Positions 1 through 6,192 of a stretch of 7,804 bases of DNA are shown here, in pieces. Numbering within the stretch: the stretch's first letter is position 1; each line of letters opens with the position of its first letter. Where the stretch lies: NCBI GenBank assembly GCA_045651865.1, contig JAZRTC010000123.1, positions 1-7,804 on the forward strand, read 5' to 3'. This DNA is from RGIG1959 sp045651865. GTDB lineage: Bacteria > Bacillota > Clostridia > Oscillospirales > Acutalibacteraceae. The notes under the pieces were generated by a model, which saw nothing but the letters and a program-made list of their open reading frames with translations, searched no databases and was not told where the DNA came from. Made by a program: the position numbers and the translations under genes.

Positions 1-1511
1 ACCGACTTGATGCTGAGCAGGTCGCACAGGGACGCTTCATATTCAAACAGATACTGATACTCTTTGTTGCGCTCGCCCGCCGCGCGAAGCTCCGCCGCCG
101 TCTCCGCGAAGAAGGTCGGGAAGGTCGCGGGATCCACATGGCGGTCAAACAGACCCTGCATCACATCCTGATACAGCAGGTACTTCGTGGGGTTCAGACC
201 GATCGCGGGCTGATTTTCCGTGGTGCGGTTGGGTTTGTCAAGCAGCAGGAAGTCCGCAAGCGACGCGCCCATGCACGCGTCGAAACGCTCCGCAAGCACT
301 TCGTCGGAAATGTCACCGCCGTGGTAATCAATCTCCGCGTACAGCTGCAACACGGGAAGCACCACATTCAGCGGGCACTCCGCGCCGTCGTCGCCCCAGG
401 CGGTTGCAAACACATCGGCGATCTCGTTGCCGATGCACTGCGTCAGTGCTGCGCGCGATGCTTTGAGCGAGAACTTCAGCTCGGGAAGCAGACCGTTCCA
501 CTTCCACGCACAACCCGCAAACACGATGGAATTGTTGAACTGCTTGTGCTGTTTGAGAACGGTGTCGTAGCGACCGTTATCCGCACAATAATACTCCCAA
601 TACACCAGAGACACGCCCTGCGGCACTTTGTCGATGATCGCTTTGTCAATGCCGTTTTCGGCGTCGTTATACGAACCGCCCGCGAGGTGGAAGAACATAT
701 CGCTCCACATCATCGGGGAGAAATCATACTCGTTGCAGATGCCCAGCACGCGCGCGATATGCTCGCACATGATGTCCACACGCGAACGCACGCCGTGCTT
801 CTTCATATAGTTGCCAAGGCCGATCATATGCGCCTCGTCCATACCGATGTTGATGCGCTTGCTGCGGAAGCACTTACGCATCTTCTTCACCATTTCGGTG
901 ACAAATTCGTAGGTGGTGTCCTCGCCCGCCATCATAATATCGTTGCAGTCGATGAGGTGCGAGAACGCACTCCAGCGAAGCACGGTCGGCAGGTGGGCAA
1001 GCGTCTGGATGCAGGGCACAACCTCAATACCCAGCGCATACGCCGCGTCGTCCACCGCGATGAGCTCTTCGTCGGTGTAGCGGCCGCGCATATAACCAAA
1101 GAACGGGCGGTCTTCCAGCGTGTACATATCCTCGGTGTACAGCTGCATCGTGTTCAGACCCATCAGTGCCATGCGGGCGAGGGTCTCTTTGATGGTCTCA
1201 AGCGTCGGTGCCGCATTGCGCGAGCAATCGAGCATAAAGCCGTTGGACGCAAAATGCGCCTTTTCGCGGATGTCGACCGCTTTGCCTGCGAGCAGGTACG
1301 ACAAGCCGCGGAAAAATTCCACACGGCGGCTGTAAGTGATGGTTGCCGTCTTCGCGCCGTCATAGGACACCGAAAGACCCGCCTCCTGCGTTGCAACGGT
1401 CACAACAACATCCGCATCTTCTGCCGATGCCGCAAGCTCAATCCCGCGGAAGCGGAGCAGCGAAAGACCTTCGTTCAGTGCCGAAGTAACCGGCGTGATA
1501 AACAGTTTCAT
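1..1511 (-). CDS. GH20 family beta-N-acetylhexosaminidase, 3' end cut by window edge
   Basis: This gene encodes a glycoside hydrolase of family 20, which removes terminal beta-linked GlcNAc or GalNAc by substrate-assisted catalysis. From the ATG at 1511 the frame is open for 503 codons to the window edge, so the C-terminus is missing. The family hallmark is an adjacent Asp-Glu pair in the segment NIGMDEAH: D225 would orient the substrate acetamido group and E226 would be the acid/base. Downstream are Trp-bearing segments typical of the (beta/alpha)8 barrel: MMWSD (W269), VYWEYY (W305), AWKW (W336, W338) and AWGDDGAE (W372-E378). The first ~80 residues fit a small non-catalytic N-terminal domain. 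No signal peptide is seen (it begins MKLFITPVTSAL), so a cytoplasmic enzyme acting on imported oligosaccharides is inferred, closer to the GcnA-like cytosolic GH20 enzymes than to secreted ones. A Shine-Dalgarno AAAAGGA (1523-1529) precedes the ATG. It has its own promoter and a possible operator. The family call is firm; substrate is unknown. Confidence 0.88.
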   Translation of the reverse strand, partial: MKLFITPVTSALNEGLSLLRFRGIELAASAEDADVVVTVATQEAGLSVSYDGAKTATITYSRRVEFFRGLSYLLAGKAVDIREKAHFASNGFMLDCSRNAAPTLETIKETLARMALMGLNTMQLYTEDMYTLEDRPFFGYMRGRYTDEELIAVDDAAYALGIEVVPCIQTLAHLPTVLRWSAFSHLIDCNDIMMAGEDTTYEFVTEMVKKMRKCFRSKRINIGMDEAHMIGLGNYMKKHGVRSRVDIMCEHIARVLGICNEYDFSPMMWSDMFFHLAGGSYNDAENGIDKAIIDKVPQGVSLVYWEYYCADNGRYDTVLKQHKQFNNSIVFAGCAWKWNGLLPELKFSLKASRAALTQCIGNEIADVFATAWGDDGAECPLNVVLPVLQLYAEIDYHGGDISDEVLAERFDACMGASLADFLLLDKPNRTTENQPAIGLNPTKYLLYQDVMQGLFDRHVDPATFPTFFAETAAELRAAGERNKEYQYLFEYEASLCDLLSIKS

Positions 1512-1580
1512 ACACGATCCCGTCCTTTTTGGTTGGTTTATCAGGGCATAACTCCCCTATAATGATAATTATACATATTT

Positions 1581-1609
1581 ACTATACCACAAGCGTTTCC
1601 GTTTTGCAA
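1581..1609 (-). promoter_or_regulatory. Sigma-A-type promoter for the GH20 gene
   Basis: On the minus strand there is a -35 box TTGCAA (1609-1604), exactly 17 bases of spacer, and a -10 box TATAGT (1586-1581) with an extended -10 TG just upstream (TGG-TATAGT). Transcription would start near 1574, giving a 5' leader of about 60 bases before the ATG at 1511. The spacing and boxes match the vegetative sigma-factor consensus well. The start site is inferred. Confidence 0.8.
1591..1598 (-). promoter_or_regulatory. Possible LacI-family/CcpA-type operator core in the GH20 promoter spacer
   Basis: The minus strand reads AAACGCTT, which fits the AANCGNTT core shared by many LacI-family operators, including catabolite-responsive elements. 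It lies between the -35 and -10 boxes, where a bound repressor would block RNA polymerase. Symmetry does not extend well beyond the core (GG on one side, GT on the other), and a full cre consensus is matched only partly. This would suit sugar-responsive control of a glycosidase, but it is a short motif and remains a candidate. Confidence 0.35.
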
Positions 1610-1615
1610 TAATAA

Positions 1616-1657
1616 AAGGGATCGTTTAGCGAAAAGTTTTTCACCAAACGATCCCTT
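1616..1657 (-). terminator. Intrinsic terminator downstream of the cohesin-dockerin gene
   Basis: A 12-base perfect inverted repeat (arms 1616-1627 and 1646-1657, AAGGGATCGTTT / AAACGATCCCTT) encloses an 18-base centre that can itself pair further (GAAAA / TTTTC at 1631-1635 and 1638-1642). On the minus strand the stem is followed by TTTTATTATT, a usable U-rich tract. It begins 11 bases after the stop codon at 1669, as expected for a terminator of that gene. The opposite strand also has a T-run (1659-1664), so the hairpin could act in both directions, though no plus-strand gene is seen to need it. Confidence 0.88.
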
Positions 1658-1668
1658 GTTTTTTCTTC

Positions 1669-2391
1669 TTACAGTTCCATCTCACCGCTGATCACATAGA
1701 ACAGCTTGGCGGCATCGCTGAGATTGACTTTGCCGTCATCCGTCACATCCGCATTGACCATCTGCTTGTCGGTCAGCTTGAGCATATTGTTGACATAATA
1801 GAACAGACGCACGGCATCCGGCAGATTCGCTGCACCGTCGCCGTTGACATCGCCCTTGACCGCCGGTGTGGGGTCAAAGGGCTTCACCGCAACCGCGCCG
1901 TTCACCACGGTCAGCGCCGCCGCTTCATCCGCACCGCCCGTGCTGTTGGTCTTCAGCTCGGGGATCGTTACGGTGATCTCGCCCGTTGTTTCGCGCAGCA
2001 GCTTGAAGGTCAGCGTAAAGATCACGCCGCCTGTGCGGTTGCCCGTTGATGCCGAAGTGGCAAAGATGGCATTGAAGCGTCCGGCTTCGGGCGATTTGAC
2101 CGCCCACATAAAGGAGCTGTCAATAATATCGGTGTTGATATTTTCAAAATAGGGGTTGTCCGCATCGTCGCAGACCTTCTGCAGCTCCAGCGCCGTCGGA
2201 TCGTATGTCAGGAAAATACGGGTGTTGACCATATAATGTCCTTCGGATATCGACACGGGCACCTCGATCATATCGCCGACTTCACCCTCGATGGCGCCGA
2301 CTGTCACGGTCACCGCATTTTCTGCCGATACCGCACAGGTCATCGCCAGAAGCATCACAACTGCCAGAAGCATGGCTGTTACTCGTTTCAT
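1669..2391 (-). CDS. Secreted cohesin-dockerin protein (adaptor scaffoldin-like)
   Basis: A 240-residue exported protein that joins a cohesin to a type I-like dockerin. Residues 1-23 form a signal peptide (basic KR, hydrophobic core, cleavage expected after AVSA at 23). Residues ~26-170 resemble a cohesin beta-sandwich: VTVGAIEGEVGDMIEVPVSI, then NTRIFLTYDPTALEL (56-70), the GGVIFTLTFKL strand (121-131), and a closing VVNGAVAVK. A Pro-containing linker (171-178) leads to a dockerin with two calcium loops, DVNGDGAANLPD (181-192) and DVTDDGKVNLSD (215-226), each followed by a similar helix (AVRLFYYVNNM, AAKLFYVISGE). One cohesin plus one dockerin is the architecture of small adaptor scaffoldins such as ScaC of Ruminococcus flavefaciens. 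Its role would be to dock onto another cohesin while carrying a dockerin-bearing partner; partners are not in this window. An ideal GGAGG (2404-2400) sits 8 bases before the ATG. It appears monocistronic. Domain calls are strong; membership of a true cellulosome is inference. Confidence 0.88.
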   Translation of the reverse strand: MKRVTAMLLAVVMLLAMTCAVSAENAVTVTVGAIEGEVGDMIEVPVSISEGHYMVNTRIFLTYDPTALELQKVCDDADNPYFENINTDIIDSSFMWAVKSPEAGRFNAIFATSASTGNRTGGVIFTLTFKLLRETTGEITVTIPELKTNSTGGADEAAALTVVNGAVAVKPFDPTPAVKGDVNGDGAANLPDAVRLFYYVNNMLKLTDKQMVNADVTDDGKVNLSDAAKLFYVISGEMEL

Positions 2392-2431
2392 TGATTCAAC
2401 CTCCGTTTGCGAAAATAGGGGTTATATATTC

Positions 2432-2460
2432 AGTATAGCACAGAAATCATACCGTTGCAA
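2432..2460 (-). promoter_or_regulatory. Sigma-A-type promoter for the cohesin-dockerin gene
   Basis: The minus strand carries TTGCAA (2460-2455), a 17-base spacer and TATACT (2437-2432), again with an extended -10 TG (TGC-TATACT). A strong GGAGG at 2404-2400 follows, 8 bases before the ATG at 2391. The promoter indicates that the gene can be transcribed separately from the upstream clpE operon. Confidence 0.8.
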
Positions 2461-2472
2461 GAGGGAATATAC

Positions 2473-2505
2473 CACTGCATGTTGTTCCCTGTTTCCGATG
2501 CAGTG
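2473..2505 (-). repeat. Inverted repeat after clpE-like stop, possible weak terminator or attenuator
   Basis: An 8-base perfect inverted repeat (CACTGCAT at 2473-2480, ATGCAGTG at 2498-2505) with a 17-base loop lies 16 bases after the clpE-like stop codon. No T-rich tract follows it on the minus strand, so it is not a canonical intrinsic terminator. A competing 6-base pairing, AGGGAA with TTCCCT (2485-2490 and 2462-2467), overlaps it. It may end the operon weakly, stabilise the 3' end, or be chance. The rest of the 129-base gap holds the next promoter. Confidence 0.4.
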
Positions 2506-2520
2506 CCGATCGCCCGTCTC

Positions 2521-4833
2521 TTACTTTACCACGACTTCGCCGTTCTCGAGCACGACCTCAAGAGCCGCGGGAGCGGCGTCGCCTTGCTCGACAAGCATCA
2601 TCGCGATCGGATTTTCCACCTTACGGCGCACAGCATTGCGCAAATCGCGCGCGCCGCGTTTGCCGTCAGCAGACATTTGCGCGAGCATCGCCGCCGCTTC
2701 ATCCGTCCACGAGAAGGTGATGCCTCGCTCGGCGAGCGGGCCTTTGAGCTCAGCAAGCATCAGCGATGCGATTGCCGTGAAGCTCTCTTGCGACAGCGGC
2801 GCGAAATACACAACCTCGTCCACACGGCTGATAAACTCGGGACGCAGGAATTGGCGAAGTGCCTTTTCCGCTTTATCGCGCGATGCCTGCGATGCCGTCT
2901 TGCCGAAGCCGACAAGGCTTTCCTGCACCTGACTGCCCGCGTTGGAAGTCATCACAATGACGGTGTTTTCAAAATTGACCACGCGTCCGTGCGCATCGGT
3001 GACGCGACCTTCATCCAGAATCTGAAGCAGAATATTCAGCACATCGGGATGTGCCTTTTCGATCTCGTCAAACAACAGCACCGAATACGGCTTGCGGCGC
3101 ACCTTTTCGGTCAGCTGACCCGCCTCATCATAGCCGATATAGCCCGGAGGCGAACCGATGATGCGGGATACCGCGTGCTTTTCCATAAATTCCGACATAT
3201 CCAGACGGATAAGCGTATCGGGAGTATCAAACAGCTCACGCGCCAGCACCTTGACAAGCTCGGTTTTACCGACACCCGTCGGGCCGACGAAGATGAACGA
3301 CGCAGGACGACGACGGTCACTGATCTGCACACGGCTACGGCGCACCGCATCCGAAACAAGCGAGATCGCCTCATCCTGTCCGACAATACTCTTTTTCAGT
3401 TCGTCCTCCAGACGCGCGAGCTTTTTAAGCTCGTTCTCCTGCACCTTGGAAGCGGGAATGCCCGTCCACAACTCAATCACGCGTGCCAGATCATCCGCCG
3501 TCACAGGTGCTTCGGTCGCCGCCTCGCGGAGCTTATCCGCCGCTTCCTGCACACGCACAAGCTCCATGCGCACCTGCGCCATCTGCTCGTAATCGATGGT
3601 TTCCTGCTCGGCGTAATCCTTCTCCTCATCCTGCAGGCGAGCCGCCTCCTCAAGAAGGTCGGCGTACTGATCCGCCGCCTTGTTGCGAAGCGCCGCCGCG
3701 GCGCACGCTTCATCGAGCAGGTCGATCGCCTTATCGGGCAGGAAGCGGTCGGTGATATACCGCTCGGACAGGCGCACCGCCTGCCGCACGATGGCATCCG
3801 ACAGCTTCACGCCGTGGAATGTCTCATAATACGAACGGATGCCAAGCAAAATCCCGATGGTCTCCTCGATATTCGGTTCTTCCACCGTGATCGGCTGGAA
3901 ACGGCGCTCGAGTGCCGCATCTTTCTCGATATGCTTGCGGTATTCGTTGAAAGTCGTTGCACCGATGACCTGCAGCTCGCCGCGCGAGAGCGCCGGCTTC
4001 ATAATGTTCGCCGCCGACATACTGCCCTCGGAGTCGCCTGTACCCACCAGCGTATGCACCTCGTCAATAAAGAGGATGATGTTGCCCTCGGCTTTGACTT
4101 CGTCAACCAGACCCTTGATGCGACCTTCAAACTGACCGCGGAACTGTGTGCCCGCCACCAGCGCCGTCATATCCAGCAAGAACAGCTCTTTGTTCCGCAG
4201 GCGCGGCGGCACCTCACCCGCGGCGATGCGCTGGGCAAGTCCTTCCACGACCGCTGTTTTGCCGACACCCGGTTCGCCGATGAGGCAGGGGTTGTTCTTG
4301 GAACGGCGGCACAAAATCTGGATCATGCGGTAAATCTCGCGGTCGCGACCGATGATGCGGTCAAGCTCCCCTTTGCGGGCGCGCGCCGTCAGATCGGTGC
4401 AGAACTGCGAGAGGTATTTGCGTTTTTTCTCGTTCTTTTTTTGTTTTTTCTCCGCTTTTTTGTCGGCTTTCTCCGCGTCTTTGCCATCGGACACGGCAAG
4501 CTCATTGTCTTCGGCGTCGGCACTTTGCGGCGCACCGCCGAACATATTGCGGAAAAACGGCGGGAAGGTCGCCGCGCCACCCGGGTCAAACGAATCAGGA
4601 TCGTCGGGATCGCCCATCATCCCCTGCAGTTCGCCCATCATACCACCGAGCTGTTCGTCCATCTGCTCGAGGTCTTCATCGGAAATACCGAAGCGCTTGA
4701 GCATATCGTTGACAGGGCCGATGTTCAGCTCCTTGGCACAGGTCAGGCAATAGCCGTCGTTGACCGTTTTATCGCCCTCGGTGCGGGCGATAAACACAAC
4801 CGCAGGGCGTTTGTTACAGCGTTTACAAATCAT
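2521..4833 (-). CDS. clpE: ClpE-like ATP-dependent Clp protease ATP-binding subunit
   Basis: A 770-residue double-AAA+ unfoldase of the Hsp100/ClpC-ClpE group, expected to form cytosolic hexamers that feed substrates to ClpP. Instead of the Clp_N repeats of ClpA/ClpC it begins with a four-cysteine zinc finger (C3, C6, C29, C32), the mark of ClpE. A Met/Gly- and acid-rich stretch (~52-84) and a Lys-rich hinge (~118-139) lead to NBD1: Walker A GEPGVGKT (186-193), Walker B LFIDE (254-258), pore loop GTQFRG with Phe231 in place of the more usual Tyr, and Arg finger region ERRF (309-312). A short middle-domain coil follows (~390-440). NBD2 has Walker A GPTGVGKT (517-524), Walker B LLFDE (586-590), pore loop GYIG (Y565), sensor 1 in TSNAGS (N631) and sensor 2 in GARDL. 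The VGF tripeptide at 641-643 fits the ClpP-docking loop. Its ATG overlaps the upstream stop as ATGA, with AAGGAG 10 bases before, implying translational coupling. It is slightly longer than typical ClpE. No CtsR-type operator is visible. Confidence 0.92.
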   Translation of the reverse strand: MICKRCNKRPAVVFIARTEGDKTVNDGYCLTCAKELNIGPVNDMLKRFGISDEDLEQMDEQLGGMMGELQGMMGDPDDPDSFDPGGAATFPPFFRNMFGGAPQSADAEDNELAVSDGKDAEKADKKAEKKQKKNEKKRKYLSQFCTDLTARARKGELDRIIGRDREIYRMIQILCRRSKNNPCLIGEPGVGKTAVVEGLAQRIAAGEVPPRLRNKELFLLDMTALVAGTQFRGQFEGRIKGLVDEVKAEGNIILFIDEVHTLVGTGDSEGSMSAANIMKPALSRGELQVIGATTFNEYRKHIEKDAALERRFQPITVEEPNIEETIGILLGIRSYYETFHGVKLSDAIVRQAVRLSERYITDRFLPDKAIDLLDEACAAAALRNKAADQYADLLEEAARLQDEEKDYAEQETIDYEQMAQVRMELVRVQEAADKLREAATEAPVTADDLARVIELWTGIPASKVQENELKKLARLEDELKKSIVGQDEAISLVSDAVRRSRVQISDRRRPASFIFVGPTGVGKTELVKVLARELFDTPDTLIRLDMSEFMEKHAVSRIIGSPPGYIGYDEAGQLTEKVRRKPYSVLLFDEIEKAHPDVLNILLQILDEGRVTDAHGRVVNFENTVIVMTSNAGSQVQESLVGFGKTASQASRDKAEKALRQFLRPEFISRVDEVVYFAPLSQESFTAIASLMLAELKGPLAERGITFSWTDEAAAMLAQMSADGKRGARDLRNAVRRKVENPIAMMLVEQGDAAPAALEVVLENGEVVVK

Positions 4834-5450
4834 AATTCAGGTTCTCCTTCAGGGGTGGTATCGTTCTCTTTCACAATGGATAAAAACACACGGGCATAGC
4901 CGTAAAACGCGATCAGCATCAAAAGCGCGACGGTCGCACTGAGCGCCGCAAACAACCACAGCGGCATATTCCATCCACCGACAAGAGGCACGGCAGGCGC
5001 GGGCGGGAACATGACATACAGCGCCATTGTTACATAAAACACCACTGTGCTGATCTTGCCGTACCATCGCGCCGCCTGTACCTCGGATTGTTCGCGGAAC
5101 AACAGCAACGCCGCACCGATGGACTGCAACAGCTCCTTTATAAAGCACACAACAAGAAGCGGCCACAATCGCGGCATACGGAGCGTCAGGCACAGCACAA
5201 CCGTCACCTGCGTCAGCTTGTCGGCAGTCGGATCGAGCACCTTGCCGACCTCGGAGATCTGGTTGCATTTGCGCGCGATCAGTCCGTCAAGCATATCGGT
5301 CAGTCCCGACAGCGCCAGCGTGCCGATTGCCCACCCGAGAAGTGCAGGCTGTTGCTCACTTTTCAGGTACAGCACCGCAAACACAGGGACGAGTACAATC
5401 CGGAACAGCGACAGCACATTGGGGACTGTCCATTCCCATTTTAATTTCAT
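4830..5450 (-). CDS. CDP-alcohol phosphatidyltransferase, PgsA-like
   Basis: A 206-residue integral membrane enzyme of the CDP-alcohol phosphatidyltransferase family, which swaps CMP on a CDP-lipid for an alcohol. The signature is complete: D52-x2-D55-G56-x2-A59-R60-x8-G69-x3-D73-x3-D77, with the Asp residues binding metal and the CDP group. The N-terminus (WTVPNVLSLFRIVLVPVFAVLYL, from residue 7 on) matches the first helix of PgsA-type enzymes, and further hydrophobic segments lie at about 37-50, 80-120, 145-160 and 170-195. The likely product is phosphatidylglycerophosphate from glycerol-3-phosphate, but a cardiolipin synthase of the same fold cannot be excluded. The frame extends upstream to an ATG at 5555, but that start would overlap cvpA by 83 bases and add 35 unlikely residues, so the ATG at 5450 is preferred. 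The gene starts 22 bases after cvpA and ends overlapping the clpE-like start. Confidence 0.85.
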   Translation of the reverse strand: MKLKWEWTVPNVLSLFRIVLVPVFAVLYLKSEQQPALLGWAIGTLALSGLTDMLDGLIARKCNQISEVGKVLDPTADKLTQVTVVLCLTLRMPRLWPLLVVCFIKELLQSIGAALLLFREQSEVQAARWYGKISTVVFYVTMALYVMFPPAPAVPLVGGWNMPLWLFAALSATVALLMLIAFYGYARVFLSIVKENDTTPEGEPEL

Positions 5451-5456
5451 CAAAAA

Positions 5457-5464
5457 TCCCTTCT
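5457..5464 (-). promoter_or_regulatory. Ribosome binding site that fixes the PgsA-like start
   Basis: The minus strand reads AGAAGGGA, 6 bases before the ATG at 5450. It lies in the short gap after the cvpA stop (5473), supporting this start over the in-frame ATG at 5555 inside cvpA. Confidence 0.65.
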
Positions 5465-5472
5465 TACCAATC

Positions 5473-6174
5473 TCACAGAATCGGGTTGTTTGCCATCGCC
5501 CAACCCAGCAAATGCGTCTGCTCCAGCTGTGCGGTGGACAGCAAGCTGTTTGCACCTGTCAGCGTCATATACAGCTGCAAGCCGAAGCACAGCACAAACA
5601 GCACCAGCACACCTTCGGCAAAGCCGAGTACGCCGCCGAGCAGACCGTTGACCTGCTTGATAACGGGCAACGACGCAAAAATCTTATCGATCAGCTTGCC
5701 GAGCAAGCGTATGATCAGAAACAGCACCAAAAACAGCACCAGAAACACGATCACCTGCAACACCGCCGTGCAAAGCGGGGTGATGACGCCGTCCATAACG
5801 GTCGGCACCAGCGCTTCGCCTGTCTGTGTCGCACCGTTCATATGACTGCCGTCCACACCGTACACCGCCAGCAAACTCTGCACGCCGTGCGGCAGAGAGG
5901 ACAGCACCGCCGTGACCTGTTCGGAAAGACTCGTTGCCGCCGCCGTCACACCCTCTTGCACCTTTTGTGCAACCATCGCTTCAATCGGCGTATGGAAAAA
6001 GGTCGTGTACACATATTGCGCGATCGGCATACTGGCGACCGCGGCACCGACCACCGCCACCACAAAACCGAGAAGCCGCACCACCGATTTGATAAATCCG
6101 CGTCGCACGCCGACGATGGTGAACAGCACCAACAACGCCGCCACCGCGATATCCAGAATCAGCGAAATGCTCAT
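5473..6174 (-). CDS. CvpA family membrane protein
   Basis: A 233-residue integral membrane protein resembling the CvpA (colicin V production) family. The name is historical; family members are linked to envelope stress and division-site or secretion functions, and no biochemical activity is assigned here. Four hydrophobic segments are visible: ~5-22, ~31-50, ~136-158 and ~178-203. The GVRRGF motif after the first helix (22-27) and the glycine-rich LLGGVLGFAEG (178-188) before the last helix are characteristic. Between helices 2 and 3 is a soluble ~80-residue loop (~55-130), longer than in the shortest family members. An AAGGAGAG site sits 7 bases before the ATG. The gene begins 18 bases after the DUF5711-like stop and ends 22 bases before the PgsA-like start, so it is clearly part of the operon. 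Confidence 0.82.
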   Translation of the reverse strand: MSISLILDIAVAALLVLFTIVGVRRGFIKSVVRLLGFVVAVVGAAVASMPIAQYVYTTFFHTPIEAMVAQKVQEGVTAAATSLSEQVTAVLSSLPHGVQSLLAVYGVDGSHMNGATQTGEALVPTVMDGVITPLCTAVLQVIVFLVLFLVLFLIIRLLGKLIDKIFASLPVIKQVNGLLGGVLGFAEGVLVLFVLCFGLQLYMTLTGANSLLSTAQLEQTHLLGWAMANNPIL

Positions 6175-6192
6175 ATCCGATCTCTCCTTCGT

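Noticed and set aside
1541..1557. Two-codon open frame (ATG CCC TGA) with a GGGGAG upstream in the GH20 leader
   Set aside because: The spacing from GGGGAG to ATG is only 2 bases, too short for good initiation, and a two-codon frame can easily arise by chance.
138..1562. 474-codon open frame on the plus strand opposite the GH20 gene
   Set aside because: The minus-strand frame carries the complete GH20 active-site pattern; the plus-strand product has no recognisable motif and is Arg/His-rich.
2320..2391. Lipoprotein signal at the start of the cohesin-dockerin protein (Cys19)
   Set aside because: The residues before Cys19 (A-M-T) do not fit the usual lipobox, while AVSA at 20-23 gives a normal signal peptidase I site.
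2455..4899. 814-codon open frame on the plus strand opposite the clpE-like gene
   Set aside because: It is a mirror of the codon bias of the opposite gene. Its translation is rich in His/Arg/Leu, has no recognisable domain, and runs across gene boundaries including the cohesin-dockerin promoter region.
5451..5555. In-frame upstream start adding 35 residues to the PgsA-like protein
   Set aside because: It would overlap cvpA by 83 bases, and the added residues look like an out-of-frame read of the cvpA end. The ATG at 5450 has a suitable ribosome binding site and begins the expected first helix.
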